Part shown: positions 22,316-31,740 of the stretch, one piece after another | Layout: each line of letters opens with the position of its first letter | Numbering within the stretch: the stretch's first letter is position 1 | Source: Ichthyophis bannanicus | Lineage: Eukaryota > Chordata > Amphibia > Gymnophiona > Ichthyophiidae | DNA: 64,000 nucleotides | NCBI GenBank assembly: GCA_033557465.1 | Contig: CM066040.1 | Span: 327,750,297 to 327,814,296 of the forward strand | Direction of reading: 5' to 3' | Notes under the pieces: generated by a model | The model's input: the letters and a program-made list of their open reading frames with translations, nothing else | Told to the model about the DNA's origin: nothing | The model's database searches: none | Translations under genes and position numbers: made by a program

Positions 22316-24240
22316 GACTCCCTAGCTGGAGATGCCAGGGGGAGATCCCATAAAAATGCAAGTGCCTGGATCAGGGGTGCATTTTGTCTCCAGGAATCCC
22401 CGGCATCCAATGTGGGATGGAGGGTAGGAGTTGACAACAAAGGAGCTGTGAGGAAAGAAACAGCATAGCCAAGGACTAGAGGGTCCTACAGACTACAGGA
22501 GTCCTTGGTATATATGATGAGTAGCATTAAACACATTTAATGTACATTTAAAATATGCAGCTTACCTACTGTATTGTAGGAAGTAGGAAGCATGATGGAG
22601 TCTACTGGATAAGCAGTGGCGGAATCTTCAAGGTGACCTCTCAGTAGTGAGGATGAAGGTCCAGACCTGGAGGTAGTAGATGATCCAGGTGTCAACTGGG
22701 TAGGAGTAGACGTCAGGTCTTCAATGGAAAGCTTTATGGGAAAAGCTGAGAACTCCTTTAGGCATCATTAACATTGAGGACTAAAGGAAGAAGACTGACG
22801 GAGTTGAAGAACTAGCCCAGTCCTGGCAGGAGAGGGGGAATGGAAAACCCCTATTCCTACAGAAAATAGTTGTGTACTTGAAGATAAAGATGTACACAGT
22901 TTTTCCTAGCTGGCGAGAGATAGGAAAAATATTGAAGCTGGATGCTTCAAGGATATAAAGAAAAAATGGAAGATGTTAGCACCAAAGTGGTTGTTGGTGC
23001 TTAACATGTTCTGTATCATAATTTGGTATGGGACGTAGGGCAACAGACTGTCTAAAACCTCTAAGAGGTAAATCATGTAGTATAGACAGTAAGGGTGATA
23101 GTGAATACGATTGACCAACCCTTAAGAAGCCCCCCATCAAACACATATATATGGGGAGATATATATATATGTGGCTGGAATAGATATGTATATATTCATA
23201 TATATATATATACAGATATATAAATATACATATGTCCAGATTTGTAGATTAGGATATACCTAGATATGTGTAAATATTGTGGGGCATGGTTTAGCACCAC
23301 CAGAGAAATGATATAAGTATGTAGACATATATGGAGATGCTACATACCAGACAACAGATTGAGATACATGACTACCACCCAGCCCCATAATTGTACATGG
23401 GGAATAGAAAAGAAAAAGATTCTGCGTTCTACAAGAGGGTGAGCCCACTTGGGTTATGTATAGAGAATCTATTTTCGTGGATTGAGGGATCTGTAAGGAA
23501 CAAGGCGGGAGTTCCACAGAACACTGACATGGTGGATGCCTTGGATCTTCACGCAGAAGAACTGATAGCTCGTGTTAACACCCCAATCTAGAGGGGGCGC
23601 GGAGAACCCTCTCAGGTATAGGAAGGGCTCATACGTTTTTCTCTAATAAAAGGAACTTCAGAGACAAGGTCAATGCTCTATAGCAAGGCCCCCATAGTAG
23701 AAAGCTTCTCTGAAGACTGCAGAGAGCATTGTGCAGGAGAGGTATGAGATAAACTGACTGAAAATCAGGTATGTTGCCACCATATCCTAGGAAAGGAGAT
23801 GGTAAGAATAATGTGAGAAAGTCTAAACAAAGAGGAGGATCCAAGACAGCTTGGAATCACTACTGAGGCTAGACAAAATTTTGAACAAGGGACTGGAACT
23901 TGGAAAAAGTCCCAGTAATATAATTACTGTAACTCCTGCAGGCAGAGCTGCTGACGGAAACAGCAAGGAGACTGTCCTGTGCTGAATAAGAAAAACAGAC
24001 AAGAAAAAAGAGAGGATATCTGCTATTCTTGTCTGGGGAACGAGCTTGCCAGAGAAGTAGGTACGTATGATAGTTCCCAGTAGTTGGAGGGTGACGTACC
24101 CATGGGGTAAGTCGACTGAAGGAAAAAATGTTCAGTTGGGATAGGAACTATCAGATGATAGTTGCACTGCTCCTCTAGAGAGTAAGAAGAGGAGAAGTGT
24201 GTAGTACCTGAAGATTTTTTTTTTTTTTTTTTACAGGGTA
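22316..24240. other. Non-coding interior of DIRS A copy 2
   Basis: About 1.9 kb between the internal complementary region and the gag remnant. In family A copy 1 the corresponding place holds recombinase, RNase H and RT. Here I find no such motifs, only short ORFs, an (AT)n-like tract at 23145-23230 and a T run at 24217-24232. Origin unknown. Confidence 0.5.
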
Positions 24241-24282
24241 GTACACTGAAAAAACTTCTAAGATGTAGAAGGAAAGTGTAAG

Positions 24283-24640
24283 TTACAATTCCCGGTCCCT
24301 ATGGTTGCTGGGAATGCAGAGACTGGCCAGAACTGGAGGACTGCAGACTAGGTTGAGGCGTCTCTTGTTTAGGTACAGCCGAATGATGGGCAGGAGATGA
24401 ATGAAACTTTCTTTTCTTAGGGAAAGAAGGTTTGGTAGGACATTTCCTACTCTTTGAAGAAGGAGGTGGCTTAGAATGGTTTCTAGTGGAAGAAGAGTCA
24501 GTGGAGCATTGAGCAACCTGACGTAAAGCCTCCTTATTGAAAAGACTTTCCCCTGTACAAGGAGAATGAGCTAGTATAGTTTGTGCCCGTTTGTTCAAGT
24601 CTGAAGCCTCAAGCCAGGCTCTGCGACGTGCTGCAATGGC
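24283..24640 (-). pseudogene. 3' continuation of DIRS A gag (frameshifted)
   Basis: The minus-strand reading NKRAQTILAHSPCTGESLFN followed by Ser/Pro/Lys-rich sequence (KPPPSSKSRKCPTKPSFPKK) follows the main gag ORF in another frame. Family A copy 1 has an equivalent basic, Ser-rich tail between gag and RT (about 36350-36620). It is probably the C-terminal part of the gag protein. Confidence 0.6.
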
Positions 24641-24769
24641 AATAGCAGAGGATCTGCTAACGGACTCAAAAGAGTCTATAGAAGCACGAGACAGGAACCA
24701 GGATATATTCCGACTGTGATTAATGGAGCAAGGAATAATCAGTAGCCTTGGGCTCTGGTAAAAAAGGGG

Positions 24770-26284
24770 TCAAAAGACAATTTCTCTGTGACTTCCTGGA
24801 GTGTTAGACTCATGTGAAATATATACAAGAGAACTCGAAGCCAGCATAGAGTTTTGGAAGGCCTGACGGCCAAAAGCCTCGAGTGTTCTTGAAGAACGAC
24901 CTGGCGGAAAAGAAGAATGCTTCTTCTTGCTCTTAACTTTTCTCAGTGCTGATTCCACTACAAGGGAACGATGAGAAAGTTGAGGTTTTTGGAACCCTGG
25001 AGAGGGTGGTACTCGGTACCTAACCTCAATGTCTGTAGAAACATGAGGAAGTCGTAAGGGTGATTTCCATACCTTGAGAAGGAGATCCTGCAGAGCAGGA
25101 TGTAAAGGAAACTGTATATTTTGCATTTGTGCCGGTGAGCCATGGGTTGGATCACAACCAGGGATAGAGATATTAAGAAAGGTTGCCATATCCAGGAGAA
25201 AAGCTTGAAAAGACTTATCTCCTATGGGAACTATTCCTGGTGAGGCCAAAGAAATAGTCTGAGTATCGGAGGACGTACAAGGTACTGCACCAATGCCAGG
25301 TATGGGTTCCAAACTAGGCATCGGTGCAAGAACAGGCATCAACATTGCTACTGATAAAGGACTAGCAAGTGAAGTAGTCATCGGGAACTGCTGTAGTGGT
25401 ACCGAGATCATGAGGGAGTTATGGCTAGGATCTGCGGAACTACCTATTTGGAAACGACAGGAGTCGGTTCCAGGACGCATCGGTACGCAATCCTCGAGAC
25501 TCGATATCGACTCAAGACTCGGCATCGAAGAGAGCGAGACTAGCGATGCATGTCTCGACAGTTCTGACGCCGGTGGTAGTATCGGCGATGCCGATACCAC
25601 TAAGGCAGCCTGGGTGACATTGATCGATACCGACGGTACCGAGGATACCCGATGAGTACCCATGCATGCCGATGCTAGGGTATCGGAACCGATCGACGCC
25701 GGTACCATCCCGGAGCATGGCTGAGATTGAGGAAAGTCAATGCGGTGCGTATCGATCGGTCCCGAAGGTACCGAGGATGCCCGATGACGATCCCTGGTGA
25801 AGAGTGGAATACTCGACACCGGTGCCGATGCCAGAGGCTCGGTACCGCTCGAAGCGGATACCACCCCCGCGCATGGCTCAGGCATGTTCTGTGAGGGGTG
25901 AGCCCCAGGAACATCCTGAAACCCCTTTAACGCTTTGGAGCCCGAAGACTCCCGCAGGGGTAATGCCAATGGATTCTTGAGGGTAAGGCCGGAGCCGTCA
26001 CCATGCTGGGCATGGGACATACCACCCAAGCATTGACTAGTCTTAACAGACTGTTTCTGGGTTACCTGATCCTGTGAAGTAGAGAAACCGGGTACCCTCA
26101 CTGCCGAAAAAAAAACGGTATCGAGGGAAACTCTAAATACTGAAGGTTTTCTCACCAAATTATCTCCTGACAAGTCAGGGGAAAAAGGGTCAGGACCCAC
26201 ACAGTTGAGACACCAGCTATTGGTGTCTAAAAAGAAACAGGTGTTTCCACATCGGATGCACTTCTTAGGAAAAGGCGGCTCCAT
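24770..26284 (-). CDS. DIRS family A gag-like protein (504 aa, intact ORF)
   Basis: The longest open frame of the window after the DIRS RT. The start MEPPFPKKCIRCGNTC contains a zinc-ribbon-like pattern: C9-x2-C12 ... C26-x2-C29. Then comes a Ser/Pro/Thr-rich low-complexity middle (residues about 60-330) with two related modules built on 'SSVPSGPID' / 'SSVPSVSIN' and 'SGMVPASIGSDTLAS'. The last 120 residues (LHPALQDLLLKVWKSPLRLP, QLSHRSLVVESALRK, TLEAFGRQAFQNSMLASSS) match the C-terminal core also found in copy 1 (HEILHDLMLRMWETPL, STVVESAMRRIKSAK-type). It presumably forms the nucleocapsid. The ORF may be translated only if the element is transcribed. The ORF is intact although the element lacks enzymes. 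Confidence 0.75.
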   Translation of the reverse strand: MEPPFPKKCIRCGNTCFFLDTNSWCLNCVGPDPFSPDLSGDNLVRKPSVFRVSLDTVFFSAVRVPGFSTSQDQVTQKQSVKTSQCLGGMSHAQHGDGSGLTLKNPLALPLRESSGSKALKGFQDVPGAHPSQNMPEPCAGVVSASSGTEPLASAPVSSIPLFTRDRHRASSVPSGPIDTHRIDFPQSQPCSGMVPASIGSDTLASACMGTHRVSSVPSVSINVTQAALVVSASPILPPASELSRHASLVSLSSMPSLESISSLEDCVPMRPGTDSCRFQIGSSADPSHNSLMISVPLQQFPMTTSLASPLSVAMLMPVLAPMPSLEPIPGIGAVPCTSSDTQTISLASPGIVPIGDKSFQAFLLDMATFLNISIPGCDPTHGSPAQMQNIQFPLHPALQDLLLKVWKSPLRLPHVSTDIEVRYRVPPSPGFQKPQLSHRSLVVESALRKVKSKKKHSSFPPGRSSRTLEAFGRQAFQNSMLASSSLVYISHESNTPGSHREIVF

Positions 26285-26519
26285 AATGAAAAGGCCTAGT
26301 AGGCCTAAAAAGTTAAGGCAAAAAAAACTGAAGAAAAGTTTTACAGACTAGCCAAAAAACCACCGGCGGTACCGGTGGTAGCGGGAGAAACAGCCGCGAC
26401 CACAAGAAAACAAAAAATTAAAATAATTAAAGCAATTAAGAAGAAAAGTTTCTGCGGTGACAGGAGGACGTCCTGCCGGCTCCGCGGAAAAACGAAAACT
26501 GAAGAGAGGCGGGAGAACT

Positions 26520-26665
26520 GTGGAGAAGGCGGGAAGACACTGCGCAGGCGCGAGGGATGCTGCCAAAAGCTTTCTGATTGAAAGCTGGGCAGCATTCCCG
26601 TGCAGGCTCCGTCGGTACCGATGTACCCATATGTGAAGACTCATTCCTGCTTGTTCCTGGAGATA
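26520..26665 (-). repeat. DIRS A copy 2 terminal inverted repeat, right (5' end of element)
   Basis: The inverted complement of the left terminus: gcgggaagacactgcgcagg to tacccatatgtgaagac, then tcattcctgcttgttcctgg ending agata. The outermost 41 bp pair with 22275-22315. Confidence 0.85.
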
Positions 26666-27364
26666 GCATTCACATAGCAGGCTGGAGAAAGGGAAGAGCA
26701 GAAAGTCAAAAGCATGGAGATAAAGCAGCAAATAAACACAGAATCCCCAAGCAAAAATGGAAAAGAAATGAAGGAATGGAATGGAAAGGAAAAGAAAAAA
26801 TCCCCCCAATAAATAAAATAAAATCCTAGCAGAAGTCCAAGTTCATAGTTTTTCCAGCACTAATTCCAGTAAATGAGATGTATGCTTTGCCAGCGGTCGA
26901 TGTTTAGTTCTTTATTTGCCTCCTGATGTGCAGGTTGAAGAGGCAGATCTGGGCTTGATATGCAGCAGGGTTAGGGTGTTTTGTGCTCTGCCTATGTCTA
27001 AACCTAGCCAGTTACTTTATCAGATATTTACATGCATCACTGTACTAGAAAACCTTAACCCATAGTGTGCCAGGTTTCTAACATTCTGAAGGCAGGGTGA
27101 AGTACAGCTAGGTACAACACCACACATCAGCCTAACACACTACTCTTAAGCCATACAATTTCTTTCATGGTTGTAGTCTGGAAAGATTTTATGGCAATGA
27201 AAATCTCACAGAAGGCGAGGTGCCCAACAAAAACCTAATACTGTTGGGGAACATACTTCAAAATGGCATCCTGTTGAACAGTAAGACGCCTGTGCAAGAA
27301 AGAGCAGCACTTTAAAATGCATTTTTTTCAAGCAGCAGTAAATTCCTCCCAGTTTCCTATTTAA
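26666..27364. other. Intronic sequence, no recognised gene
   Basis: Right flank of the DIRS, AT-rich, with an A-rich (ataaa)n-like patch near 26800-26825. The first ~60 bases continue the unidentified frame that is cut at 21952. Nothing else is recognised. Confidence 0.4.
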
Positions 27365-27550
27365 CCTTGTTAAATGCCATTGAGTCAATGTCGACTCATG
27401 AAGAATCCGTAGATAGTTATCCCAAACTGTGCTTGTCTTCAGACAGGCTTTCTAATTTTAATAGAGTGGTATATGAATTGATCTATCGTATTGCTGGTCT
27501 TCCTCTTTTGTGCTGACCTTCAACTGTGCCAAGCATGAATGAGTAAAATT
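27365..27550 (-). mobile_element. RTE (BovB-like) LINE 3' end
   Basis: The plus-strand text 'gttaaatgccattgagtcaa' and 'tgtcgactcatgaagaatcc' is the inverted form of the RTE 3' end 'ccatgagtcgacaccgac' found at 62050-62100. 'atctatcgtattgctggtct' is the inverted C-terminal coding end. A short diverged fragment. Confidence 0.75.
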
Positions 27551-28689
27551 TTCAGACTTGCCCTTGGGCTGACCTTTGTTTTAGTAATAAGAGCATGGGT
27601 TTCCCATCAACCAGATGCAGGTATAGTGTGGGACTGATAAGCATAAGGAACAGAGGAAGGGGGGTATTATAATTGTTGCTCAAGGGGCAATCTTTCCTAT
27701 CAAGAGTAATAATGAAGGACAGAAAATCAAGTCCCAGCTACCCATCAGGTCTACAAAGGGTCCTGAATTACCCAAGCAATCATCCTAAGGTAGAAGGAAC
27801 AAAAAGGATTAAATCTGAAGAAAATAATAGATGTTCAGCTGGTCTAACTCACTGTGTGAAAGCTGCACATTATGCTTTGTCGTCATCTTTCCCACATGCC
27901 TGAGAAATGCATAAATTTCACTTATGCCAGTCAAATATATCTTCCTTATTAATGATATATGGGTACAGCAGTAGCCTCTAGCATCTTAATTACAAATAGA
28001 ATAGTTAATAAAGTATGAGGAAGTTCATTGCCGTGGCAAAGGTAACGCTTCTCACATCTCTTCAATAACTGTTCCAGCATAAGCTCAAGAGCCAACACCT
28101 ACACAGACTAACCAATCTTGCCTTGCCCCGCCCCCCTCTCCCCCCACTCAGTAAATGCAGCGACATGAGAGAGATTGGCTCTTGTAGCGAACTCTCTCAG
28201 CATGCTTTTGTATTGCTTAGTAAATTCAGAATTTGCTTGGAATCAGCACTGATGGCACCATGTTATATTAGCAAATAGTAGAATACTCTGGTTCAGGAAG
28301 GCAGCTCACAGGTAGATAATTCTTCATTGAGGGATGTGCCAAAAGTAAGCCAGCAGCGAATGGAGCTCTCCTCTGCCCTCTAGGTCATGTGCTCCTCAAT
28401 AACCAGATGTTATGGCTGCAGGAGAGTCAGCCTAGCACTGCCTCCCTTTTCTTCACCTCACTTCCTGAATCCCCATGCCTGTGTGTCTGGCATCCTAATT
28501 AATAACCCTTTTTCAGGGCAGACGCTGAAGCCTAGAAAGCTCACAGGGTTCCAGATTTTCCCTTCCCTGAACTATGATGAAAACCTGGCATGGATTCTCT
28601 GAGAGGGGAAGGATTCATCCACTTTAAATCCCAAGGAAAACTCTTCTTACTTAGATACCTCAAAAAATAAGTGTGTGTGTGTTGGGGGA
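27551..28689. other. Intronic sequence, no recognised feature
   Basis: About 1.1 kb of non-coding intron. A short (gt)n tract at 28671-28681 precedes the DIRS B copy 2 terminus. No RNA or protein gene is recognised. Confidence 0.4.
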
Positions 28690-29583
28690 GGGGGGGTTTC
28701 TTCCAGTCCAGACAAGTTGATTGTGTTCCCCTACCAGGGAATTGGGGGAGACATAAGACCAATGAAAAGTCCAGGCTTCAGTGACATCAATCCCCTGCCT
28801 CTATTCGCCTCAGCTATCAGAAGTCCCTTCAGTATTTGTCCCAAAACATATGGAAAAAACATGGCAAGCCTCACACAACCTCAAAGGGCAACATTGCATG
28901 ATCAACAGTAGAGAATTAGGAAATCAAATATAAGGCTGTCAGTAGACGATGAACCTGCAGAGCCAAATATAAAATTCATAATGGACTCAAGGGTGCCGCA
29001 GCAGAAAAAGAGAGCAAGACAATTCCAGGAAGTGGACCCTGGACTGGTCTAGCAGGACTCAAGGAAAGGATATTAACTAGTAAGTAAAATGTTACATTCC
29101 ATGTTGTCCTGCTAGACCAATCCAGACAAATGGGATGTACCAAAGCTACAACTCCACTGGGTGGGAAGACAGCAGCTCACAAAACCATTCAGCTGAAGGC
29201 CGTGTCTACCCTCCAGTGGCCATCCAGGCAATAATGTTTGACAAAAGTAGAAAGTGATACCCACATTGCTGCCCAACAAAAGTCTACAGGGGCTACTGAG
29301 CTCTGCTCCGTCCATGACGCCACCTGTGCTTGGGTAGAATGGGCACACAAACCCTCTGGAACTGGCCAGTTCTGTAACAAATATGCTGAGGCAAAGGCCT
29401 CCTTATTCCAGCACCCCAAAGTCAACTTCGCCACCATATCACCCTTGCGCAGGCCAGCAAACAGCATAAAAGATGGCGACCTTCTGAAAGGAATTCCTAA
29501 CCAAAAAGTACTGGAGAAGCACCCTCCGGATATCCACAAGGCGAAGATCCTTATCCTTTTCCAGATACTACTACTACTAGACA
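28690..29583 (-). mobile_element. DIRS family B copy 2, low-coordinate part (terminal repeat, internal complementary region, recombinase end)
   Basis: 28698-28850 (ccagtccagacaagttgatt and on through 'cctctattcgcctcagc') is the inverted complement of 46050-46215. 29034-29139 has the internal complementary region: attccatgttgtcctgctag pairs with the right terminus near 46200-46236. Upstream on the minus strand is the recombinase C-terminus. The rest of the element resumes at 44338. Confidence 0.8.
29110..29583 (-). pseudogene. DIRS family B tyrosine recombinase C-terminus
   Basis: Minus strand: AHSTQAQVASWTEQSSVAP, AAMWVSLSTFVKHYCLDG. This is the end of a DIRS-type tyrosine recombinase: the H-x-x-R box (here H-S-T-Q, catalytic Arg replaced by Gln) and the nucleophile Tyr in the TFVKHYCLD context. 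Such enzymes integrate a circular DNA copy without target duplication. The ORF is frameshifted upstream and cut by the CR1 at 29583. Confidence 0.8.
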
Positions 29584-30085
29584 CCCTAGAATACTGAGGG
29601 AACTTGGGGACGTTCTAGCAGCTCCACTGACTGACCTTTTCAATGCCTCGCTGGAGTCGGGAGTGGTGCCAAAAAACTGGAGAGAGGCTCATGGGGTGCC
29701 TTTACACAAAAGCGGAAGTAAGGATGTGGTTGAAAACTACAGGCCGGTTAGTTTAACTTCGGTGGTGAGTAAATTATTGGAAACACTGCTGAAAGAGAAA
29801 ATAGTGAGGTTTCTGGAGTCCAGCGGATTACAGGATCTGAGGCAGCATGGATTCACCAGAGGCAGGTCTTGTCAGACAAATCTGATTTCTTTGACTGGGT
29901 GACCAGGGAGAGCCCTAGATGTGGTGTATTTAGATTTCAGTAAAGCCTTTGACACTGTTCCTCACAAGCGACTTGCAAACTGAGCACCCTAGGAATGGAC
30001 CCGAAAGTTACTGCTTGGGTTAGAAATTGGTTGGGTGGGAGGCGACAAAGAGTACAGGTAAATGGAGCTCACTCTGAAGAGAATG
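29583..30085 (+). mobile_element. CR1 copy 2, 5'-truncated, first part
   Basis: It begins at 'gaatactgagggaacttggg', closely matching CR1 copy 1 at 8579. It codes [70 protein letters not shown] and WVRNWLGGRRQRVQVNG. It is broken by the DIRS A copy 1 at 30085 and resumes at 38561 in the same coding context ([12 protein letters not shown]). Confidence 0.9.
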
Positions 30086-30341
30086 CATAGTTACTCACCT
30101 GTAACAGGTGATCTCCGGGAACAGCAGGAATTTAGTCTTCACATATGGGTATCGTCGGTACCGAGGGAGCCTGCGTGGGAACGCTCCCCAGCATCCAAAA
30201 AGAAAGCTTTTGGGAGCATCCAACAGCGCCTGCGTGCTGCCTTCCCGCCTTTCCCAACTGTCCCTCTCCAGTTGCGTTTAAAGCTGAGACGAAGAGAGAG
30301 AGACAGAAAGATACACAACTCCTAGGGGAGGTGGGTGGGTT

Positions 30342-30440
30342 GTGAAGACTAAATTCCTGCTGTTCCCGGAGATCACCTGTTACAGGTGAGTAACTATGCT
30401 ATCTCCAGGAACAAGCAGGAATGTAGTCTTCACATATGGG
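30342..30440 (-). repeat. DIRS A copy 1 internal complementary region
   Basis: 30342-30399 is the inverted complement of the left terminus (30085-30142). 30400-30440 is the inverted complement of the right terminus (about 38520-38560). The palindromic element inserted exactly at its end, duplicating 17 bp of it. Confidence 0.9.
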
Positions 30441-30504
30441 GAGAAACAAAAACAAGAAGCGGCAGATTCAACACCCAATGATTTTATTATAACCAAATAA
30501 GTGG

Positions 30505-30558
30505 CCTGAGCCCAACACAGGCCGTGTTTCGTATGTCACTTCATCAGGGGCTATCAGG
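30505..30558 (-). ncRNA. Type I hammerhead ribozyme-like motif (minus strand)
   Basis: The exact mirror of the motif at 30883-30936, in the left arm of the palindrome. On the minus strand it carries the same CTGATGA and GAAA core and stems I-III. Positions follow from the arm symmetry (sum 61441). Confidence 0.65.
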
Positions 30559-30882
30559 ACACACTAAAAAATAAAATTATAAAACCACATTAATATAATT
30601 AAACCTAAAAACGATAAACACACAGAAAAGTGGGATTAAAATAAGAAATGTAACGTAAATATGCAATACATATAAAATAAAGGCGAAATCGGACTATATC
30701 AGATAACTTAGGTCTCAAAAAAACATAATAAAATTTATCTGATATAGTCCGATTTCGCCTTTATTTTATATGTATTGCATATTTACGTTACATTTCTTAT
30801 TTTAATCCCACTTTTCTGTGTGTTTATCGTTTTTAGGTTTAATTATATTAATGTGGTTTTATAATTTTATTTTTTAGTGTGT

Positions 30883-30936
30883 CCTGATAGCCCCTGATGA
30901 AGTGACATACGAAACACGGCCTGTGTTGGGCTCAGG
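30883..30936 (+). ncRNA. Type I hammerhead ribozyme-like motif (plus strand)
   Basis: Stem I outer CCTG/CAGG (30883-30886 with 30933-30936) and inner AGCCC/GGGCT (30889-30893 with 30928-30932). Core CTGATGA (30894-30900) and GAAA (30911-30914). Stem III ACAC/GTGT with a five-base loop, predicted cleavage after T30927 (TT context). Stem II is weak (GTG/TAC with loop ACA) and preceded by one extra A, so self-cleavage is uncertain. Confidence 0.65.
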
Positions 30937-31204
30937 CCACTTATTTGGTTATAATAAAATCATTGGGTGTTGAATCTGCCGCTTCTTGTTTTTGTTTCTG
31001 CTCGTTTGAGTGGCCAGCGCTGTTTTTTTGTGGACCCCGTCTTCACATATGGGGACTCCCTAGCTGCAGATGCCAGGGAGATAGCCCCAGGAAGTTGTAT
31101 GCCCTTGTGAAAGGGCTCCACTTCCCCCCATGGATCTCTGGCATCCTACCAGGGATGGTGGGTAGGAGTTGATTAAGTCTGGAACAGGTGTTGAAGAACA
31201 GCCT

Positions 31205-31258
31205 GACCAAACAAGGCATCCCGGCGGGAGTCCTTGTCTAAGCAGTAATGGGCTGTGA
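31205..31258 (-). pseudogene. DIRS A copy 1 recombinase, last residues
   Basis: Minus strand: FTAHYCLDKDSRRDALFG and QAVLQHLF. It contains the nucleophile Tyr (HYCLD). It is separated from the rest of the recombinase C-terminus (31402-31740) by a small L2/SINE-type insertion at 31259-31398. Confidence 0.8.
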
Positions 31259-31398
31259 AGGTATTTATTTATTTAACAGTTTTTCTATACCGCGCTCTTC
31301 AATATCAGTGCGGTTTACAAATAACAAGTTCTGCAAAGGGAACAGCCTTGCACATACAGTGAACAGGATCTTATAACTTGGAGCTGTAACTAGTGAAC
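31259..31398 (-). mobile_element. L2/SINE-type 3' tail fragment
   Basis: Plus strand: gtatttatttatttaacagt, 'ctataccgcgctcttcaatatc' and 'agtgcggtttac'. This is the inverted L2-like tail shared with the SINEs. It breaks the recombinase ORF. Confidence 0.8.
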
Positions 31399-31401
31399 TA
31401 T

Positions 31402-31740
31402 TTACATAACCAACCATGTATGTACCGAAGCCCAAGTAGCTGCTCGACAGATGTCGTCGATAGACACAGAGTGAAGATGAGTCATTGAGGCTGCCATGGC
31501 TCTCACATTGTGAGCTGTGACATGGCCTTCAAGAGGAAGGTTCCTACTATCATAGACAAAAGATATACATTGTGCAATCCAGCTGGACAGCATCCTTTTG
31601 GAGACTGGAAGTCCCAAACGACTAGGATCAAAAGCAACAAAGAGTTGAGAGGATTTTTTTATGTTGCTATGTCCTTTGCAAGCGAAAGGCCAAAGCTCTT
31701 TTACAGTCCAAAGTATGAAGGTTCCTTTCTGCATTTGAGG
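31402..31740 (-). pseudogene. DIRS A copy 1 recombinase, C-terminal catalytic part
   Basis: The minus strand includes LGLPVSKRMLSSWIAQCI, AHNVRAMAASMTHLHS and DDICRAATWASVHT. The H-x-x-R box is present as HNVR, matching an intact active-site pattern, unlike family B copy 2. The ORF is interrupted by CR1 copy 3 at about 31741. Confidence 0.8.

Larger units (their letters stand above)
21953..26665 (-). mobile_element. DIRS-like retroelement, family A copy 2, gag-only derivative with intact termini
   Basis: A 4.7-kb element with classical DIRS termini. The left end (21953-22120) and right end (about 26520-26665) are inverted copies over the stretch from 'gtcttcacatatgggta' to 'cgcctgcgcagtgtcttccc'. 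Near the left end lies an internal complementary region (22219-22315). It carries a gag-like ORF but no reverse transcriptase, RNase H or tyrosine recombinase that I can find, so it would depend on another family A element in trans. No target duplication is evident, as expected for recombinase-mediated integration. Confidence 0.85.
30443..31038. mobile_element. Palindromic Penelope-like / hammerhead-bearing insertion
   Basis: Two 264-bp arms, 30443-30706 and 30735-30998, are perfect inverted complements by eye, with a 28-bp spacer (30707-30734) and a 40-bp unpaired tail (30999-31038). The 17-bp target duplication gtcttcacatatgggga is at 30426-30442 and 31039-31055. Each arm holds a type I hammerhead-like motif. 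Inverted, hammerhead-containing pseudo-LTR pairs with 5' target duplications are known in Penelope-like elements; no GIY-YIG or RT coding is visible here, so this would be a non-autonomous or truncated form. A retrozyme-like origin is another option. Confidence 0.7.

Noticed and set aside
23140..23240. AT-rich tract as an origin or regulatory element
   Set aside because: It is a simple (AT)n-like microsatellite within the DIRS interior.
30443..31038. Simple DNA-transposon terminal inverted repeat pair (MITE)
   Set aside because: A 17-bp target duplication, a one-sided 40-bp tail and hammerhead motifs fit a retro-insertion of the Penelope type better; not fully excluded.
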